From: DASUWK01 sp036378435
GTDB taxonomy: Bacteria; Chloroflexota; Dormibacteria; Dormibacterales; Dormibacteraceae
Direction of reading: 5' to 3'
Assembly: GCA_036378435.1 (NCBI GenBank)
Contig: DASUWK010000058.1
Coordinates: forward strand, 62,001-126,000
DNA length: 64,000 bases
The translations under genes were made by a program, and so were the position numbers. Shown here piece by piece: positions 17,793-26,361 of the stretch; the first letter of the stretch is position 1; each line of letters begins with the position of its first letter. Under the pieces are notes generated by a model that was given only the letters and a program-made list of their open reading frames with translations, was not told the origin of the DNA and did not search any database.

Positions 17793-18665
17793 TCAGATCT
17801 CGCGCCGGGCGAAGCTCCAGAGCGCGAGACCGACAACGACCGCTACCCAGAAAACGCACCAGAGGTCGTAGGCGACCGGTGGCGGCGCCGACGCGAAGAA
17901 CGGGTTGGCGCTGCTGTCGCGTCCGGCGGCCTGGGCGGCCGCCAGCACCGAAGAGGGCTCAAGCGACCACAGCGCGCCCCGCCAGAGCCCGTCCGCCGGC
18001 AGGAGCAGCCGGCTGGCGGCGCCGACGTTCGTGATCGCATCGTTGTTGAACGCCGCGCCGATCGCCCCCACTACGCCGCCGAGCCAGACGGCGAAATAGG
18101 CACCCAGCGCGATCACGCCGCCGGTCATCCCGGAAAGGCGCGTGGACAGGGTGATGGTGAGCACCACCATCACCACCGCCTCGGCCGCGAGAAAGCCGAA
18201 GAGCGCGGTCGGATGGGGCGGGGTATAGCCCACCGCCAGGCGGACGACGAGGAGCTCGAGGGCGACTCCCGCCGCGGCATAGAAGATGACGACGGCGGCA
18301 TGCCCGAGCGCCTTGCCCAGCAGCACTTCGGCGCGGGACAGCGGCCGGGCCAGCAGCGAGAGCAGCACGCCGGACTCGGCTTCGCCCGAGATCGACGCCG
18401 CGGACACCAGCACGGCCGACAGCGCCAGCACGCCGCTGAACATGAACATCACCAGGGTCAGCAGCTGCGATGCGATCAGCTTCACCTCGACCGGGCTGAT
18501 CGGCGGCGCGCCCGGATCTCCCCTCCGGATGTCCGGAATCTTGCTGAAGCCCCAGGCGGTGAACGCGATGACCACCAGGGTCAGCACGCCGAGCGCCAGC
18601 AGGAGGCGGCGCCGCGAAGCCTCGACCAGGGTGATGCGCGCGAGCACGAGGACCGGCGGCATCAT
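17793..18665 (-). CDS. ABC-2-type transporter permease
   Basis: A 290-residue membrane protein with about six hydrophobic segments, beginning with a short cytoplasmic LARITLVEASRRRLLLALGVL helix typical of ABC-2 export permeases. It starts at ATG 18665, chosen because it forms an ATGA overlap with the stop of the ATPase gene upstream. With that ATPase it should form an exporter; the substrate (lipid, drug or polymer) is not visible. Confidence 0.85.
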   Translation of the reverse strand: MMPPVLVLARITLVEASRRRLLLALGVLTLVVIAFTAWGFSKIPDIRRGDPGAPPISPVEVKLIASQLLTLVMFMFSGVLALSAVLVSAASISGEAESGVLLSLLARPLSRAEVLLGKALGHAAVVIFYAAAGVALELLVVRLAVGYTPPHPTALFGFLAAEAVVMVVLTITLSTRLSGMTGGVIALGAYFAVWLGGVVGAIGAAFNNDAITNVGAASRLLLPADGLWRGALWSLEPSSVLAAAQAAGRDSSANPFFASAPPPVAYDLWCVFWVAVVVGLALWSFARREI

Positions 18666-19564
18666 TGGCCTCCCGCCGCCTCGTCGCTCAGCAGCTCGAG
18701 GAAACGCTGCTCGAGGGAGCCACGCTGCGGCTCGACGGCATAGACACGGACGCCGAGGGCGACCAGCGAGCTGACGAGATCCGGCACCCGCTCGGGCTCG
18801 CAGCCGCGGACGACCAGCCAGCCCTCCTCGTCCTGGACCTCGCCAAACCCGGCCAGCGACGCGCGATCGCCGGGGCTGAGCCCGGCGACCCGCAGCCGGA
18901 CGGCGTGGGCGGAGAGCAGCTCCTCGAGGGGTCCGGTGGCGATCACGCGGCCGCGGTTCACGATCGCGACGCGGTCGCACACCTGCTCCACCTCGGAAAG
19001 CAGGTGAGAGTTTAGGAACACCGCCACGCCCTGTCGGCGGAGGTCCCGAATGATCTCGCGGACGTCGTGCCGGCCGACCGGATCGAGCGCAGAGGTTGGC
19101 TCGTCGAGGATCACCAGCTCCGGTGTCCCCAAGAGGGCCACCGCCAGCCCGAGGCGCTGAGTCATGCCTTTCGAGTACGTCGCCACGCGGTCGCCGGCCC
19201 GCTCGGTCAAGCCGGCCACCGCCAGGACGCGGTCGATCTCCGCCGGCCAGCGCGAGCGCTCGAGGCGCGCGAGCTCGCAGTGAAGGGCGAGCACCTCCCG
19301 AGCCGTCAGCCAGCCCTGGTAGCGGAACAGCTCCGGCAGATAGCCCAGGCGGCGCCTCGCTTCACGCGACCCGATCGGCAGGCCCAGGACCCAGCCCTCC
19401 CCGGCGGTGGGCGACAGCAGGCCCAGCAGGAGCTTGACCGACGTCGTCTTACCGGCGCCGTTGGGCCCGAGGAAGCCGAAGACCTCGCCACGCTCCACTT
19501 GCATCGACAGGCCGGCGAGGGCCTCGATGCGGCCGTAGAACTTGACGAGGTCGACCGTGCGCAC
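18662..19564 (-). CDS. ABC transporter ATP-binding protein
   Basis: This 300-residue nucleotide-binding subunit has Walker A GPNGAGKTT, ABC signature YSKGMTQR, Walker B LVILDEPTSALD and the switch His in FLNSHLLSEVEQVCDR. The C-terminal 80 residues, after the usual domain, match the regulatory tail of CcmA/NatA-type exporters. It starts at GTG 19564 and overlaps the permease gene, so the two are co-translated. Confidence 0.93.
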   Translation of the reverse strand: MRTVDLVKFYGRIEALAGLSMQVERGEVFGFLGPNGAGKTTSVKLLLGLLSPTAGEGWVLGLPIGSREARRRLGYLPELFRYQGWLTAREVLALHCELARLERSRWPAEIDRVLAVAGLTERAGDRVATYSKGMTQRLGLAVALLGTPELVILDEPTSALDPVGRHDVREIIRDLRRQGVAVFLNSHLLSEVEQVCDRVAIVNRGRVIATGPLEELLSAHAVRLRVAGLSPGDRASLAGFGEVQDEEGWLVVRGCEPERVPDLVSSLVALGVRVYAVEPQRGSLEQRFLELLSDEAAGGQ

Positions 19565-19617
19565 GGCGGGGGAGGCGGCGCCGGCCGCCTCCTCAGCCCG
19601 TCGTCGGGCGACGTCTA

Positions 19618-20682
19618 TCAGTGGACGCTCTCCGCGATGGTGGTCACCTGGTCCTGGCTCACGGTACCTGCCACGCCGTAGACGAAGCCATGTGTGACCC
19701 AGATCACGCCGGCGCCCAGACCGGTGTCGTCACCGATCGCAGTGCCGGTGACGCCGTTGATGGTCACCTGCTGCGTCGTGACGCGGTTCACCGGGACCGG
19801 CAGGGGCAGCGTGGTCGTCGGGTCGCCGATCGCCCGCAGCTGGGCGGCCAGGCCGGCGGGGAAGCCCGGCACCGACAGCAGGTAGTCCTCGATCTCCTTG
19901 ACCGACGGTCCGGTCGACTGGAGGGTGGGCGCGCGCATCTTGCCGACCGCCAACTCCGGCAGGCCCTGCTGGCCAGGAGTCCCGAAGAGCTCGACGATGG
20001 CCGGCCCGACGTTGAGCTCGAGCGAAGCGCCGTCCATGCTGGCGGGCATCACCGGCAGGGTCACGTTGTGCACTGCCGCCCAGGCCTGGGCCTTGGCCGC
20101 GCTGAAGGTGAACGTGGCCGTCGAGGCCGCGATCACGCCGTAGGTGGGCGTCGCCGGCGCGCCCGCCGGTGGGGTGACGGCCGGTGGCGCCGCAAACCCG
20201 GCGGCGGTTGCCGCCGCCGCGGCGTCGGCCACCGTCGTGAGATCGGGCCGCCCGTTCCAGCTGACAGTGCCGAACTGTGAGAGATCCGGCATCGCCTGCA
20301 GCTCCGAGGTGGTGACAGGCACCACCGCGATCTGCGAGGGCTGCGCGATCGTGAACAGCTGCTGCGCCGCCCCGGTCACCGCGACCGCGACGATGGCGGC
20401 CGCCGCCAGGCCGCCCGCCAGGGCCGGCCGCCAGGGCAGCCGCCTTTGAAAGGCAACCTTCACGGGCTGGCGAGGCCGCTTCGCCGTGGCCAGCGCCGGG
20501 CCCACGTCAACCGTCGCCGGCGTCACCTCGAGCAGCGCGGCCGCTCGCCGTGCGTCAGCCGCCACGGTGTCGAATCGCTCGCCGCACTCGGCGCAGCGGG
20601 CGAAGTGAGCCCGCTCGGCGTCGCTCACGGCGAGCGGGTCGTCATAAAGGCGCCGCAGAGCGCCGTCTTCCAGATGCTTCAC
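19618..20682 (-). CDS. Membrane anti-sigma-factor-like protein
   Basis: This 354-residue protein has an N-terminal HFARCAECGERF zinc-finger-like motif (residues 26-37) as in zinc-associated anti-sigma factors, a single hydrophobic helix LAGGLAAAAIVAVAVTGAA at about 90-108, and a large outer domain rich in Ala, Thr and Pro with a DUF4367-like feel. It begins 1 bp after the stop of the sigma-factor gene. The arrangement implies that it holds that sigma factor at the membrane until an outside signal releases it. The outer domain is not recognised. Confidence 0.75.
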   Translation of the reverse strand: MKHLEDGALRRLYDDPLAVSDAERAHFARCAECGERFDTVAADARRAAALLEVTPATVDVGPALATAKRPRQPVKVAFQRRLPWRPALAGGLAAAAIVAVAVTGAAQQLFTIAQPSQIAVVPVTTSELQAMPDLSQFGTVSWNGRPDLTTVADAAAAATAAGFAAPPAVTPPAGAPATPTYGVIAASTATFTFSAAKAQAWAAVHNVTLPVMPASMDGASLELNVGPAIVELFGTPGQQGLPELAVGKMRAPTLQSTGPSVKEIEDYLLSVPGFPAGLAAQLRAIGDPTTTLPLPVPVNRVTTQQVTINGVTGTAIGDDTGLGAGVIWVTHGFVYGVAGTVSQDQVTTIAESVH

Positions 20683-20683
20683 G

Positions 20684-21238
20684 TCAAATGTCCTCCAGCT
20701 GCTTGGCCAGGGAAGCCTCGGCCCGCCTCAGCAGCGTTCCCACCTGTCCCGTGCTCACGCCCATCGCCGCCGCCACCTCGGCATAGCTCAACCCCGAGTA
20801 GCGCAGGCCGAGCACCGCCGCTTTGCGTGTCGGCAGCCTGGCCAGCGCCTCGCGGACGAGCCGCCGGGTCTCGGCCCGCAGATGCATCTGCGCCGGGTCG
20901 TCGCCCGCTCGGCCGGCCGGCTCGCGCCGCTCCGCCAGCTCCTCCCGCCGCTGGCGCCGCTTCCGGCTCCGCAGCCGGTTGAGCGCCGTGTGCACGGCGG
21001 CGGAGTGCAGCCAGCGGCCCGCGAGAGGCATGCCCTCGGGGTGACGCCGGTGGAGGTCCCAAAAGACCTCCTGGGCCACGTCCTCGGCTTCGGCGGGATC
21101 GTCGAGCACACGGTTGGCGACGGCCACGACCCGCGGGTACTCCGCCCGAAAGATGGCGTCGAACGGCTCGGGCCGCGACGGGCTCGGTGTCCTGGAATCG
21201 GCCGTGTGCGCCTTGGCTTCCACCTGCCCTATCTGCAC
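20684..21238 (-). CDS. ECF-type RNA polymerase sigma factor
   Basis: The 184-residue protein has region 2 (FDAIFRAEYPRVVAVANRVL and the core-binding DPAEAEDVAQEVFWDLHRR) and region 4 with the helix-turn-helix GLSYAEVAAAMGVSTGQVGTLL. The N-terminal 25 residues are an added polar tail. It directs core polymerase to promoters under control of the membrane protein encoded 1 bp downstream. The start ATG is at 21238. Confidence 0.92.
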   Translation of the reverse strand: MQIGQVEAKAHTADSRTPSPSRPEPFDAIFRAEYPRVVAVANRVLDDPAEAEDVAQEVFWDLHRRHPEGMPLAGRWLHSAAVHTALNRLRSRKRRQRREELAERREPAGRAGDDPAQMHLRAETRRLVREALARLPTRKAAVLGLRYSGLSYAEVAAAMGVSTGQVGTLLRRAEASLAKQLEDI

Positions 21239-21280
21239 CGCCGGAGCTGGATTTGTGACAGGCGACCGCCGAAGTCGCGG

Positions 21281-21823
21281 CTAGGGCAGCAGCTTTTTGA
21301 ACTCACGACCGAGCTCACGCAGGAAGGGGCCGCCCCACAGCCCGATCGAGGTCACGGCGCCGAAACCGAAGGCGGCGCGGACGCTCTCCTTGCCCTGCTT
21401 GGCCCAATAGACGTCCTTCAGGTTCAGCCAGAGAGCGAACTCGTCGAGCGTCAGGGCGGAGGCGAACCCATAGCCCACCGCGATCGAGCGCTCCACCTTC
21501 GTGTTGACGTCGGGCTTGAACCCCGGCTGCAGCAGCCAGAGATAGCCGACGCCGAGCAGGCCCGTGATGCCGAAGACCATGTGGTGCAGGTGGAAGCCGC
21601 CCTTGCCCTCGATGTTGTGGAAGGGCCCGATGTTGTGCTTGATCATGTGGGTGATCCCGCGCGCCACGCCGAAGCCGCCGAAGAAGCCGACGGAGGAGAG
21701 GAACATCCGCTCCCGCCGCGGATCCTGCGCGAAGTGGTCGCGGTAGACGCGGGCGGGCGAGAAGCCTCGCGCTTGCGCCCTGGCGGTGATCGCCTCCGGG
21801 CGGGCGATTTCCTTCAGCGCCAT
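21281..21823 (-). CDS. Integral membrane protein of unknown function, His-rich motif
   Basis: This 180-residue protein has four to five hydrophobic segments. The first, after a polar 40-residue lead, contains GFFGGFGVARGITHMIKH, followed by HLHHMVFGITGLLGVGYLWLL. The HxHH group near a membrane face could bind a metal. I recognise no named family. It lies 4 bp downstream of the EVE-domain gene on the same strand and is likely translated with it. Confidence 0.7.
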   Translation of the reverse strand: MALKEIARPEAITARAQARGFSPARVYRDHFAQDPRRERMFLSSVGFFGGFGVARGITHMIKHNIGPFHNIEGKGGFHLHHMVFGITGLLGVGYLWLLQPGFKPDVNTKVERSIAVGYGFASALTLDEFALWLNLKDVYWAKQGKESVRAAFGFGAVTSIGLWGGPFLRELGREFKKLLP

Positions 21824-21827
21824 GCGC

Positions 21828-22379
21828 TTACGCCGCCCCGGATCGCCGCTGCTGGCGCTCGAGCTCGCCCTCGATCAGCTGAAAGTCGGTCCGCGGCAGC
21901 TGGTGCAGGTTGCCCTGAAAGGCGAGGGTCCAGTGCTCGGGCGGCCACTTGCGCACGTACTCCAGGCGAAAGGCTACGTCCCGCGCCGCTATCCACTCCT
22001 GCTCGTCCAGAACGCGCTCCGGCCGGATGTGCACTCGCCACGGATAGTCCTCCTCGCGCCGGGTGGACCGCCAGATCGGCGTGTGGTCTTCGAACATGGG
22101 CGAGGTCACCGTCGCGGTGGCCGCGAACACCATGCGGCCGGTGACGTAGTAGAGCAGCCGGTCGCCGGCCTTGATGCTCTCCATCCGCCGCCGGTGGCGC
22201 CGCTTCACGCCCTGGACGGAGAAGGAAAGCTCGCGGCTCTTGCGGAAGTTCTCCGGCGAGGTGACGATCATCCAGTACGAGGAGGGCCGCTGGCCGCCGC
22301 CGCCGCCTCCCTTGCGCCTGCGCCGCTTACCGCTGCCGGCCGGCCGAGCCTCGGCGTGCTCCACCTCTTCCTCGCTCAC
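21828..22379 (-). CDS. EVE-domain protein
   Basis: This is 183 residues from GTG 22379; a TTG at 22397 is possible. After an Arg/Gly-rich lead of about 35 residues comes SSYWMIVTSPENFRKSRELSF, the opening of the EVE fold, and then MESIKAGDRLLYYVTGRMVFAATATV and WRVHIRPERVL. EVE domains are PUA-like folds that bind modified bases in DNA or RNA. The basic lead fits nucleic-acid binding. No restriction-modification genes are adjacent. The role is inferred from the fold only. Confidence 0.8.
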   Translation of the reverse strand: MSEEEVEHAEARPAGSGKRRRRKGGGGGGQRPSSYWMIVTSPENFRKSRELSFSVQGVKRRHRRRMESIKAGDRLLYYVTGRMVFAATATVTSPMFEDHTPIWRSTRREEDYPWRVHIRPERVLDEQEWIAARDVAFRLEYVRKWPPEHWTLAFQGNLHQLPRTDFQLIEGELERQQRRSGAA

Positions 22380-22422
22380 GGCTTGGCATTGTCCCAAAGC
22401 CTCGCTTTACGGTTTGTGCATC

Positions 22423-22968
22423 GTGCCGCGATTGATCTTGCTGGTGGGTACCGCCCTGCTGGTCTTCGGTGTGGTGCTGGGCGGCGTGCAGGCCGTGCAG
22501 CGGCACCAGGCCAGCGTCGAGGCCCAGCAGGTGTCCCAGTACACGGCCGGCGTACTGCCCCAGGCTCGGCAGGCCGGCCAGCTGGTGGCCCAGACGATCG
22601 TGCCGGCGATCGACGGCTACGGCGCCGGGTTGGTGCAGCCCGCCACCCTCGCCCAGGCGGCGGCGGTCTGGCAGCAGTTTTTCGTCAAGACCCGCGCCGG
22701 CTTCGCGCGGGTGGCGCACCCTGACGCCCTGGCTCCGGTCGCGGCCGGCTTCGACCGGGCGCTGATGGAGTACGCCAAGGCGGTCGCGTACTTCGAGCAG
22801 GTTCAGACGGTGCAGGCCGCACCCGCGGTGCGAGCAGGGAGTCTCGAGGCGAAACGCGCCGACGCCGACTACGCCGCGGCCGCCAACCGGCTGGCCTGCC
22901 TGCGCCTGTCGCTCGGCCTGCCGGCGCTGCCGGAGTTCGCCCGCAGCGGGGCCTGTCCCTCGACCTGA
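22423..22968 (+). CDS. Small single-pass membrane protein of unknown function
   Basis: This protein of 181 residues starts at GTG 22423, then ILLVGTALLVFGVVLGGVQA forms a signal anchor or uncleaved signal. The outer part is helical, with repeated Ala/Gln heptads such as QASVEAQQVSQYTAGVLPQA, a possible coiled coil, and a Cys pair (LACLR and GACPS) near the C-terminus. No family recognised. Its start lies 44 bp from the divergent EVE gene. Confidence 0.7.
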   Translation: MPRLILLVGTALLVFGVVLGGVQAVQRHQASVEAQQVSQYTAGVLPQARQAGQLVAQTIVPAIDGYGAGLVQPATLAQAAAVWQQFFVKTRAGFARVAHPDALAPVAAGFDRALMEYAKAVAYFEQVQTVQAAPAVRAGSLEAKRADADYAAAANRLACLRLSLGLPALPEFARSGACPST

Positions 22969-22977
22969 GCCGCTGAG

Positions 22978-23382
22978 CTAGAGGTCGAGCTTGCGCGCGC
23001 GCTCGGGCTGCTTGACGTAGTCGGTGATCCCGAACACGTTGCCCCAGGGGTCCGCGAACTCGACCACCCAGCCGGTGTTGATCTCGCGTTCCTCGCCGAG
23101 CGGCTCGAGCCCCGCCTCGATCAGCTGAGCGGCCGCGGTCCGCGCGTCCGGGACCTCGAGCCAGAAGCGCGGCGCCGCCGGGTCGGCTGCGCGCTCCTCG
23201 ATCTCCTGCACCCGGACCAGCAGCCCCGGCTCCTCGCCGCCCAAGCGGAAGCCGATCAGGCCCACCTGCTCGAACTCGAACTTGACCGGCAGTCCCAGCT
23301 TGCCGCCGTAGAAGTCGCGCGCGAGGTGATAGTCGCCGACCGCCAGCAGCACGTTGTCAATGCCGAGCACCGTGAGTGTCAT
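22978..23382 (-). CDS. VOC-family (glyoxalase-like) protein
   Basis: A 134-residue protein with the beta-alpha-beta-beta-beta repeat of the vicinal oxygen chelate fold: LGIDNVLLAVGDYHLARDFY GG-turn, then a second half ending WVVEFADPWGNVFGITDY. Of the usual metal ligands, only Glu in the first half and Asp/Glu in the second are plausible, so it could be a hydrolase-type or antibiotic-binding member. Its start overlaps the DinB-like gene by 4 bp (ATGA). Confidence 0.85.
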   Translation of the reverse strand: MTLTVLGIDNVLLAVGDYHLARDFYGGKLGLPVKFEFEQVGLIGFRLGGEEPGLLVRVQEIEERAADPAAPRFWLEVPDARTAAAQLIEAGLEPLGEEREINTGWVVEFADPWGNVFGITDYVKQPERARKLDL

Positions 23383-23861
23383 GCGATCGGAAGCAATGCG
23401 GTGAGGTTGCGCAGCTGGGTCAGGTGACCGAGCTCGTGGCGCAAGCCCTGACGGCAGTACTCGACCAGCGTGACGTCACCGACCGGCTTGTCCCAGCTCT
23501 CGGCCGGCAGCCCGCGCAGGAGGTCGACCGCGCGGCGCCGGTGCCGCTGCCAGTCCTCCAGCTGCGCGGCCACCGCGTGGCCGGCGAGCGCCGCGCCGGC
23601 GGCGGGTTCGGTGTCGAGGCTGATGGCGGTCACCGTCGCGTCCAGGCCGCCGCCGGTGAGCGCCAGGTGCTGGGCCACCTCGGCGGCCGTCGGAAAGGCC
23701 GGGCCGTGGCGGTAGCCGAGCTGGCCGTCCGTGAGCCCGCTGACGAGGTCGGAGACACGTTCGGGCACGGAGAGCAGCAGCATCACGATGTCGGCCGGCT
23801 CCATCTCGGCGGGCGGCGCCGCCGCGATCGGCTCCAGCTCTTCCTCGACCTCCTCGCCCAC
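23379..23861 (-). CDS. DinB-like four-helix protein
   Basis: This protein has 160 residues and an acidic N-terminal tail (EEVEEELEPIAAAPPAEMEP). Its helical body carries AQHLALTGGG in the second helix and RHELGHLTQLRNL near the C-terminus, giving the three-His metal arrangement of the DinB/YfiT superfamily. These are often thiol- or small-molecule transferases. It sits upstream of and overlaps the VOC gene, an arrangement often seen in detoxification pairs; the substrate is unknown. Confidence 0.78.
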   Translation of the reverse strand: MGEEVEEELEPIAAAPPAEMEPADIVMLLLSVPERVSDLVSGLTDGQLGYRHGPAFPTAAEVAQHLALTGGGLDATVTAISLDTEPAAGAALAGHAVAAQLEDWQRHRRRAVDLLRGLPAESWDKPVGDVTLVEYCRQGLRHELGHLTQLRNLTALLPIA

Positions 23862-23881
23862 GCGCCCATACTGGCAGACGC

Positions 23882-24082
23882 ATGGCCGTTCAAGCAGAGC
23901 AGCTGACCTGCGACCGCTGCGGCACGGAGCTCCAGCTCGGCGCCTCCTACTGCGATCGCTGCGGTACGCGCACGCGGCGGGCGCGGGCCAACGTGAGGCT
24001 GGCGATCCGAGTCGAGGTGCTGCTGCTCGCGCTCATGTGCGCGCTGATCTTCGCCTTCGCCTTCATCTACATCAAGAGCTAG
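23882..24082 (+). CDS. Small zinc-ribbon membrane protein
   Basis: This has 66 residues. CDRCGTELQLGASYCDRCG at about 10-28 gives a CxxC-CxxC zinc ribbon, followed by a basic stretch and one membrane helix, VEVLLLALMCALIFAFAFIYI, near the C-terminus. Such zinc-ribbon plus single-helix proteins are common in high-GC bacteria and have no assigned role. Its start lies 20 bp from the divergent DinB-like gene. Confidence 0.72.
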   Translation: MAVQAEQLTCDRCGTELQLGASYCDRCGTRTRRARANVRLAIRVEVLLLALMCALIFAFAFIYIKS

Positions 24083-24095
24083 CCCCCCCGCAATC

Positions 24096-24161
24096 GGCCC
24101 GCGGCCGGCCGCGGGCCCTAATGGAGGTCCCGATAGGGGCTCGGGGCCGGCCGCCGGCCCC
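24096..24161. terminator. Two GC-rich palindromes between convergent genes
   Basis: A perfect 22-bp palindrome built on GGCCCGCGGCC lies at 24096-24117, and a second stem, GGGGCC / GGCCCC, lies at 24143-24161. They fill the gap between the zinc-ribbon gene (+) and the AAA+ gene (-), which end here, and are likely to act as a two-way transcription stop. Neither has a U-tract, so intrinsic termination is not proven. Confidence 0.5.
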
Positions 24162-25561
24162 TACCGCCGGAAGATCGCCTTGCCTTCGAGCTCGTCCTTG
24201 TTCAGGCGCTTGGACAGGTGCAGACCCTCGAGGATGAACTCCAGCGTCGAGGCCCGTGCCTCCGGCCGGTCCGGCAGCCCAACCTTGGCGAGGGCAGAGG
24301 CCAGCTCTTTCGGCGGGACGACCTTGTCGTAGCCCGCCGCCGGCATCGCCTCACCGACCTCCATCATCTCGCCGTCCTCGAACCGCGAGACGAGCGGCTC
24401 GAACTGCGACGGTGAGAAGTAGCGGCCGAAGACGGCACTGATCGCCGCCCGCTGGATCCGGCCCAACACCTGCTCCTCCTTGCCCTCGTCGAGCGCCTCG
24501 ATCTCGACGCGGCCTGAGGTGGACGCGACCAGGAACGCCAGGTCGGAGATGCGGGGCACGGCCAGCGTCTCGCCGAGCCGGACAGCGCGGCGGATCGCGT
24601 TGGAGGCGAGGTTTTCGTAGTTGCCGATGGACATGCGGACCGACACGCCCGACGCCTGCGAGATGTGCGGCGAGCGACGGGCCAGCTGCGTGATCTCGGC
24701 CACGATCTCCTTCATGAAGGCAGGCACGATCACATCGACGTCGGACGCGTGGGCGGCGCTCTCGCCCTCCATGATCGCGACCTCTTCGAGCGCGGTCAGG
24801 GGATAGTGCGTGCGGACCTGCGAGCCGAAGCGGTCCTTCAGCGGGGTGATGATCCGGCCGCGCGAGGTGTAGTCCTCGGGGTTGGCCGAGGCGACGACCA
24901 TCAGGTCCAGCGGCAGGCGGACGCGGTAGCCGCGGATCTGGACGTCCTTCTCTTCCATGATGTTCAGCAGGCCGACCTGGATTCGCTCGGCCAGGTCCGG
25001 CAGCTCGTTGAGACCGAAAACGCCGCGGTTGGTGCGCGGCACCAGGCCGTAGTGGATGGTCAGCTCGTCGGCCAGGTAGCGTCCCTCGGCCACCTTGATC
25101 GGGTCGACCTCGCCGATGAGGTCGGCGATCGAGATGTCGGGCGTCGCGAGCTTCTCGCCATAGCGGCGCTCGCGCGGGAGCCAGGCGACCTCCAGCTCGT
25201 CGCCGTGCTCGGCGACCAGGTCGCGGCAGCGCTTGCAGATCGGGTCGTAAGGGTGGTCGTTGATCTCGCAGCCGGCGACCACCGGCACGACCTCGTCCAG
25301 CAGGTTGATCAGCGAGCGCATCAGCCGGCTCTTGGCCTGCCCGCGCTCGCCGAGAAGGATCACATCGTGCCCCGAGATGATCGCGTTGGCGATCTGGGGG
25401 ATGACCGTCTCGTCGTAGCCGACGATGCCCGGGAAGAGGACCTCGCGGGTGCGCATTCGCTGCAGCAGGTTGCGGCGCAGCTCCTGCTTGACCGTCTCCC
25501 GTCGATGGCCGGATTCACGAAGCTGACCGAGGGTGCTGGGCTGCGACATCGGGCTGAGCAT
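24161..25561 (-). CDS. AAA+ ATPase, magnesium chelatase / MoxR-like
   Basis: The 466 residues include Walker A LLGERGQAKSRL (69-80), a Walker B-type segment GVFGLNELPDLAERIQ and sensor 1 VVASANPEDYTSRGRI. These are typical of the ChlI/BchI and MoxR clade. C98, H103, C109 and C112 form a likely zinc site inserted after the first helix. MoxR-like ATPases work with VWA-domain partners to insert cofactors or remodel complexes, but no VWA gene is in the window. ATG 25561 is used; ATG at 25549 is an alternative. Confidence 0.85.
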   Translation of the reverse strand: MLSPMSQPSTLGQLRESGHRRETVKQELRRNLLQRMRTREVLFPGIVGYDETVIPQIANAIISGHDVILLGERGQAKSRLMRSLINLLDEVVPVVAGCEINDHPYDPICKRCRDLVAEHGDELEVAWLPRERRYGEKLATPDISIADLIGEVDPIKVAEGRYLADELTIHYGLVPRTNRGVFGLNELPDLAERIQVGLLNIMEEKDVQIRGYRVRLPLDLMVVASANPEDYTSRGRIITPLKDRFGSQVRTHYPLTALEEVAIMEGESAAHASDVDVIVPAFMKEIVAEITQLARRSPHISQASGVSVRMSIGNYENLASNAIRRAVRLGETLAVPRISDLAFLVASTSGRVEIEALDEGKEEQVLGRIQRAAISAVFGRYFSPSQFEPLVSRFEDGEMMEVGEAMPAAGYDKVVPPKELASALAKVGLPDRPEARASTLEFILEGLHLSKRLNKDELEGKAIFRR

Positions 25562-25575
25562 AGACTCACGCCGAG

Positions 25576-26349
25576 TTGACGCCCCGCCCCACGCTCGCCG
25601 ACCGCTATCGAGATGCGCGCGAGAGCGGCCGGATACTGGTCGGCGGCCATCGCGGGAACCCTGACGAGCACCCCGAGAACACCCTCCGGTCGTACGAATC
25701 GGCCATCGAGCTCGGCGTCGACCTCGTCGAATGCGACGTCCACCTCTCGGCCGACGGCGACCTCATCGTGATCCACGACCACACCGTCGATCGGACCACC
25801 GACGGCTCAGGGATGGTGCGCAGCCTGAGCACGGCCGAGCTGCGCGCTCTCGACGCCGGCGAGGGGGAGAAGCTGCCTCTGCTCGACGAGGTCGCCGAGC
25901 TCGTACGTGGCCGGGCCGGCCTCGTGGTCGAGCTGAAGCAGGCGCCGCTGCCCTATCCCGGCCTCGAGGAGGCCGTGGTCGACCGCCTGCGCCGGCTGGA
26001 GATGCTGGACGACGCGTGCGTCATCTCTTTCTTCCACCCGTCGGCCAAACGCGTCAAAGAGCTGGAGCCGCGCCTGCAGGCGGGGGTTCTCGAGGTCGGC
26101 CGGCCCGTCGACCCGGCGGCCCTCCTGCTGCAGTCGGGCGCGGACGTGTACTCGCCCCACTGGTCGGGCGCCGACGCGGACCTGGTGGCGCAGGTCCACG
26201 GCGCGGGCGGCTACGTCGGAGTCTGGACCGTGGACGACGAGGTCGCGCTCGGCTGGACGGCGATGGTGCGCCCCGATTCGGTCTTCACCAACAAGCCGCG
26301 CCAGATGCTGCCCTTGATTACAGGATTACAACAAGCCCAGACGCGGTAG
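25576..26349 (+). CDS. Glycerophosphodiester phosphodiesterase
   Basis: The 257-residue protein has GHRGNPDEHPENTLRSYESA (His and Glu of the active site), LVECDVHLSADGDLIVIHDH (metal Glu/Asp and catalytic His) and a TIM-barrel length. It hydrolyses deacylated phospholipids to glycerol-3-phosphate and an alcohol. No signal peptide is visible, so it is cytoplasmic. The start is TTG 25576, 14 bp from the divergent AAA+ gene. Confidence 0.93.
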   Translation: MTPRPTLADRYRDARESGRILVGGHRGNPDEHPENTLRSYESAIELGVDLVECDVHLSADGDLIVIHDHTVDRTTDGSGMVRSLSTAELRALDAGEGEKLPLLDEVAELVRGRAGLVVELKQAPLPYPGLEEAVVDRLRRLEMLDDACVISFFHPSAKRVKELEPRLQAGVLEVGRPVDPAALLLQSGADVYSPHWSGADADLVAQVHGAGGYVGVWTVDDEVALGWTAMVRPDSVFTNKPRQMLPLITGLQQAQTR

Positions 26350-26361
26350 TAAGAACAGCAC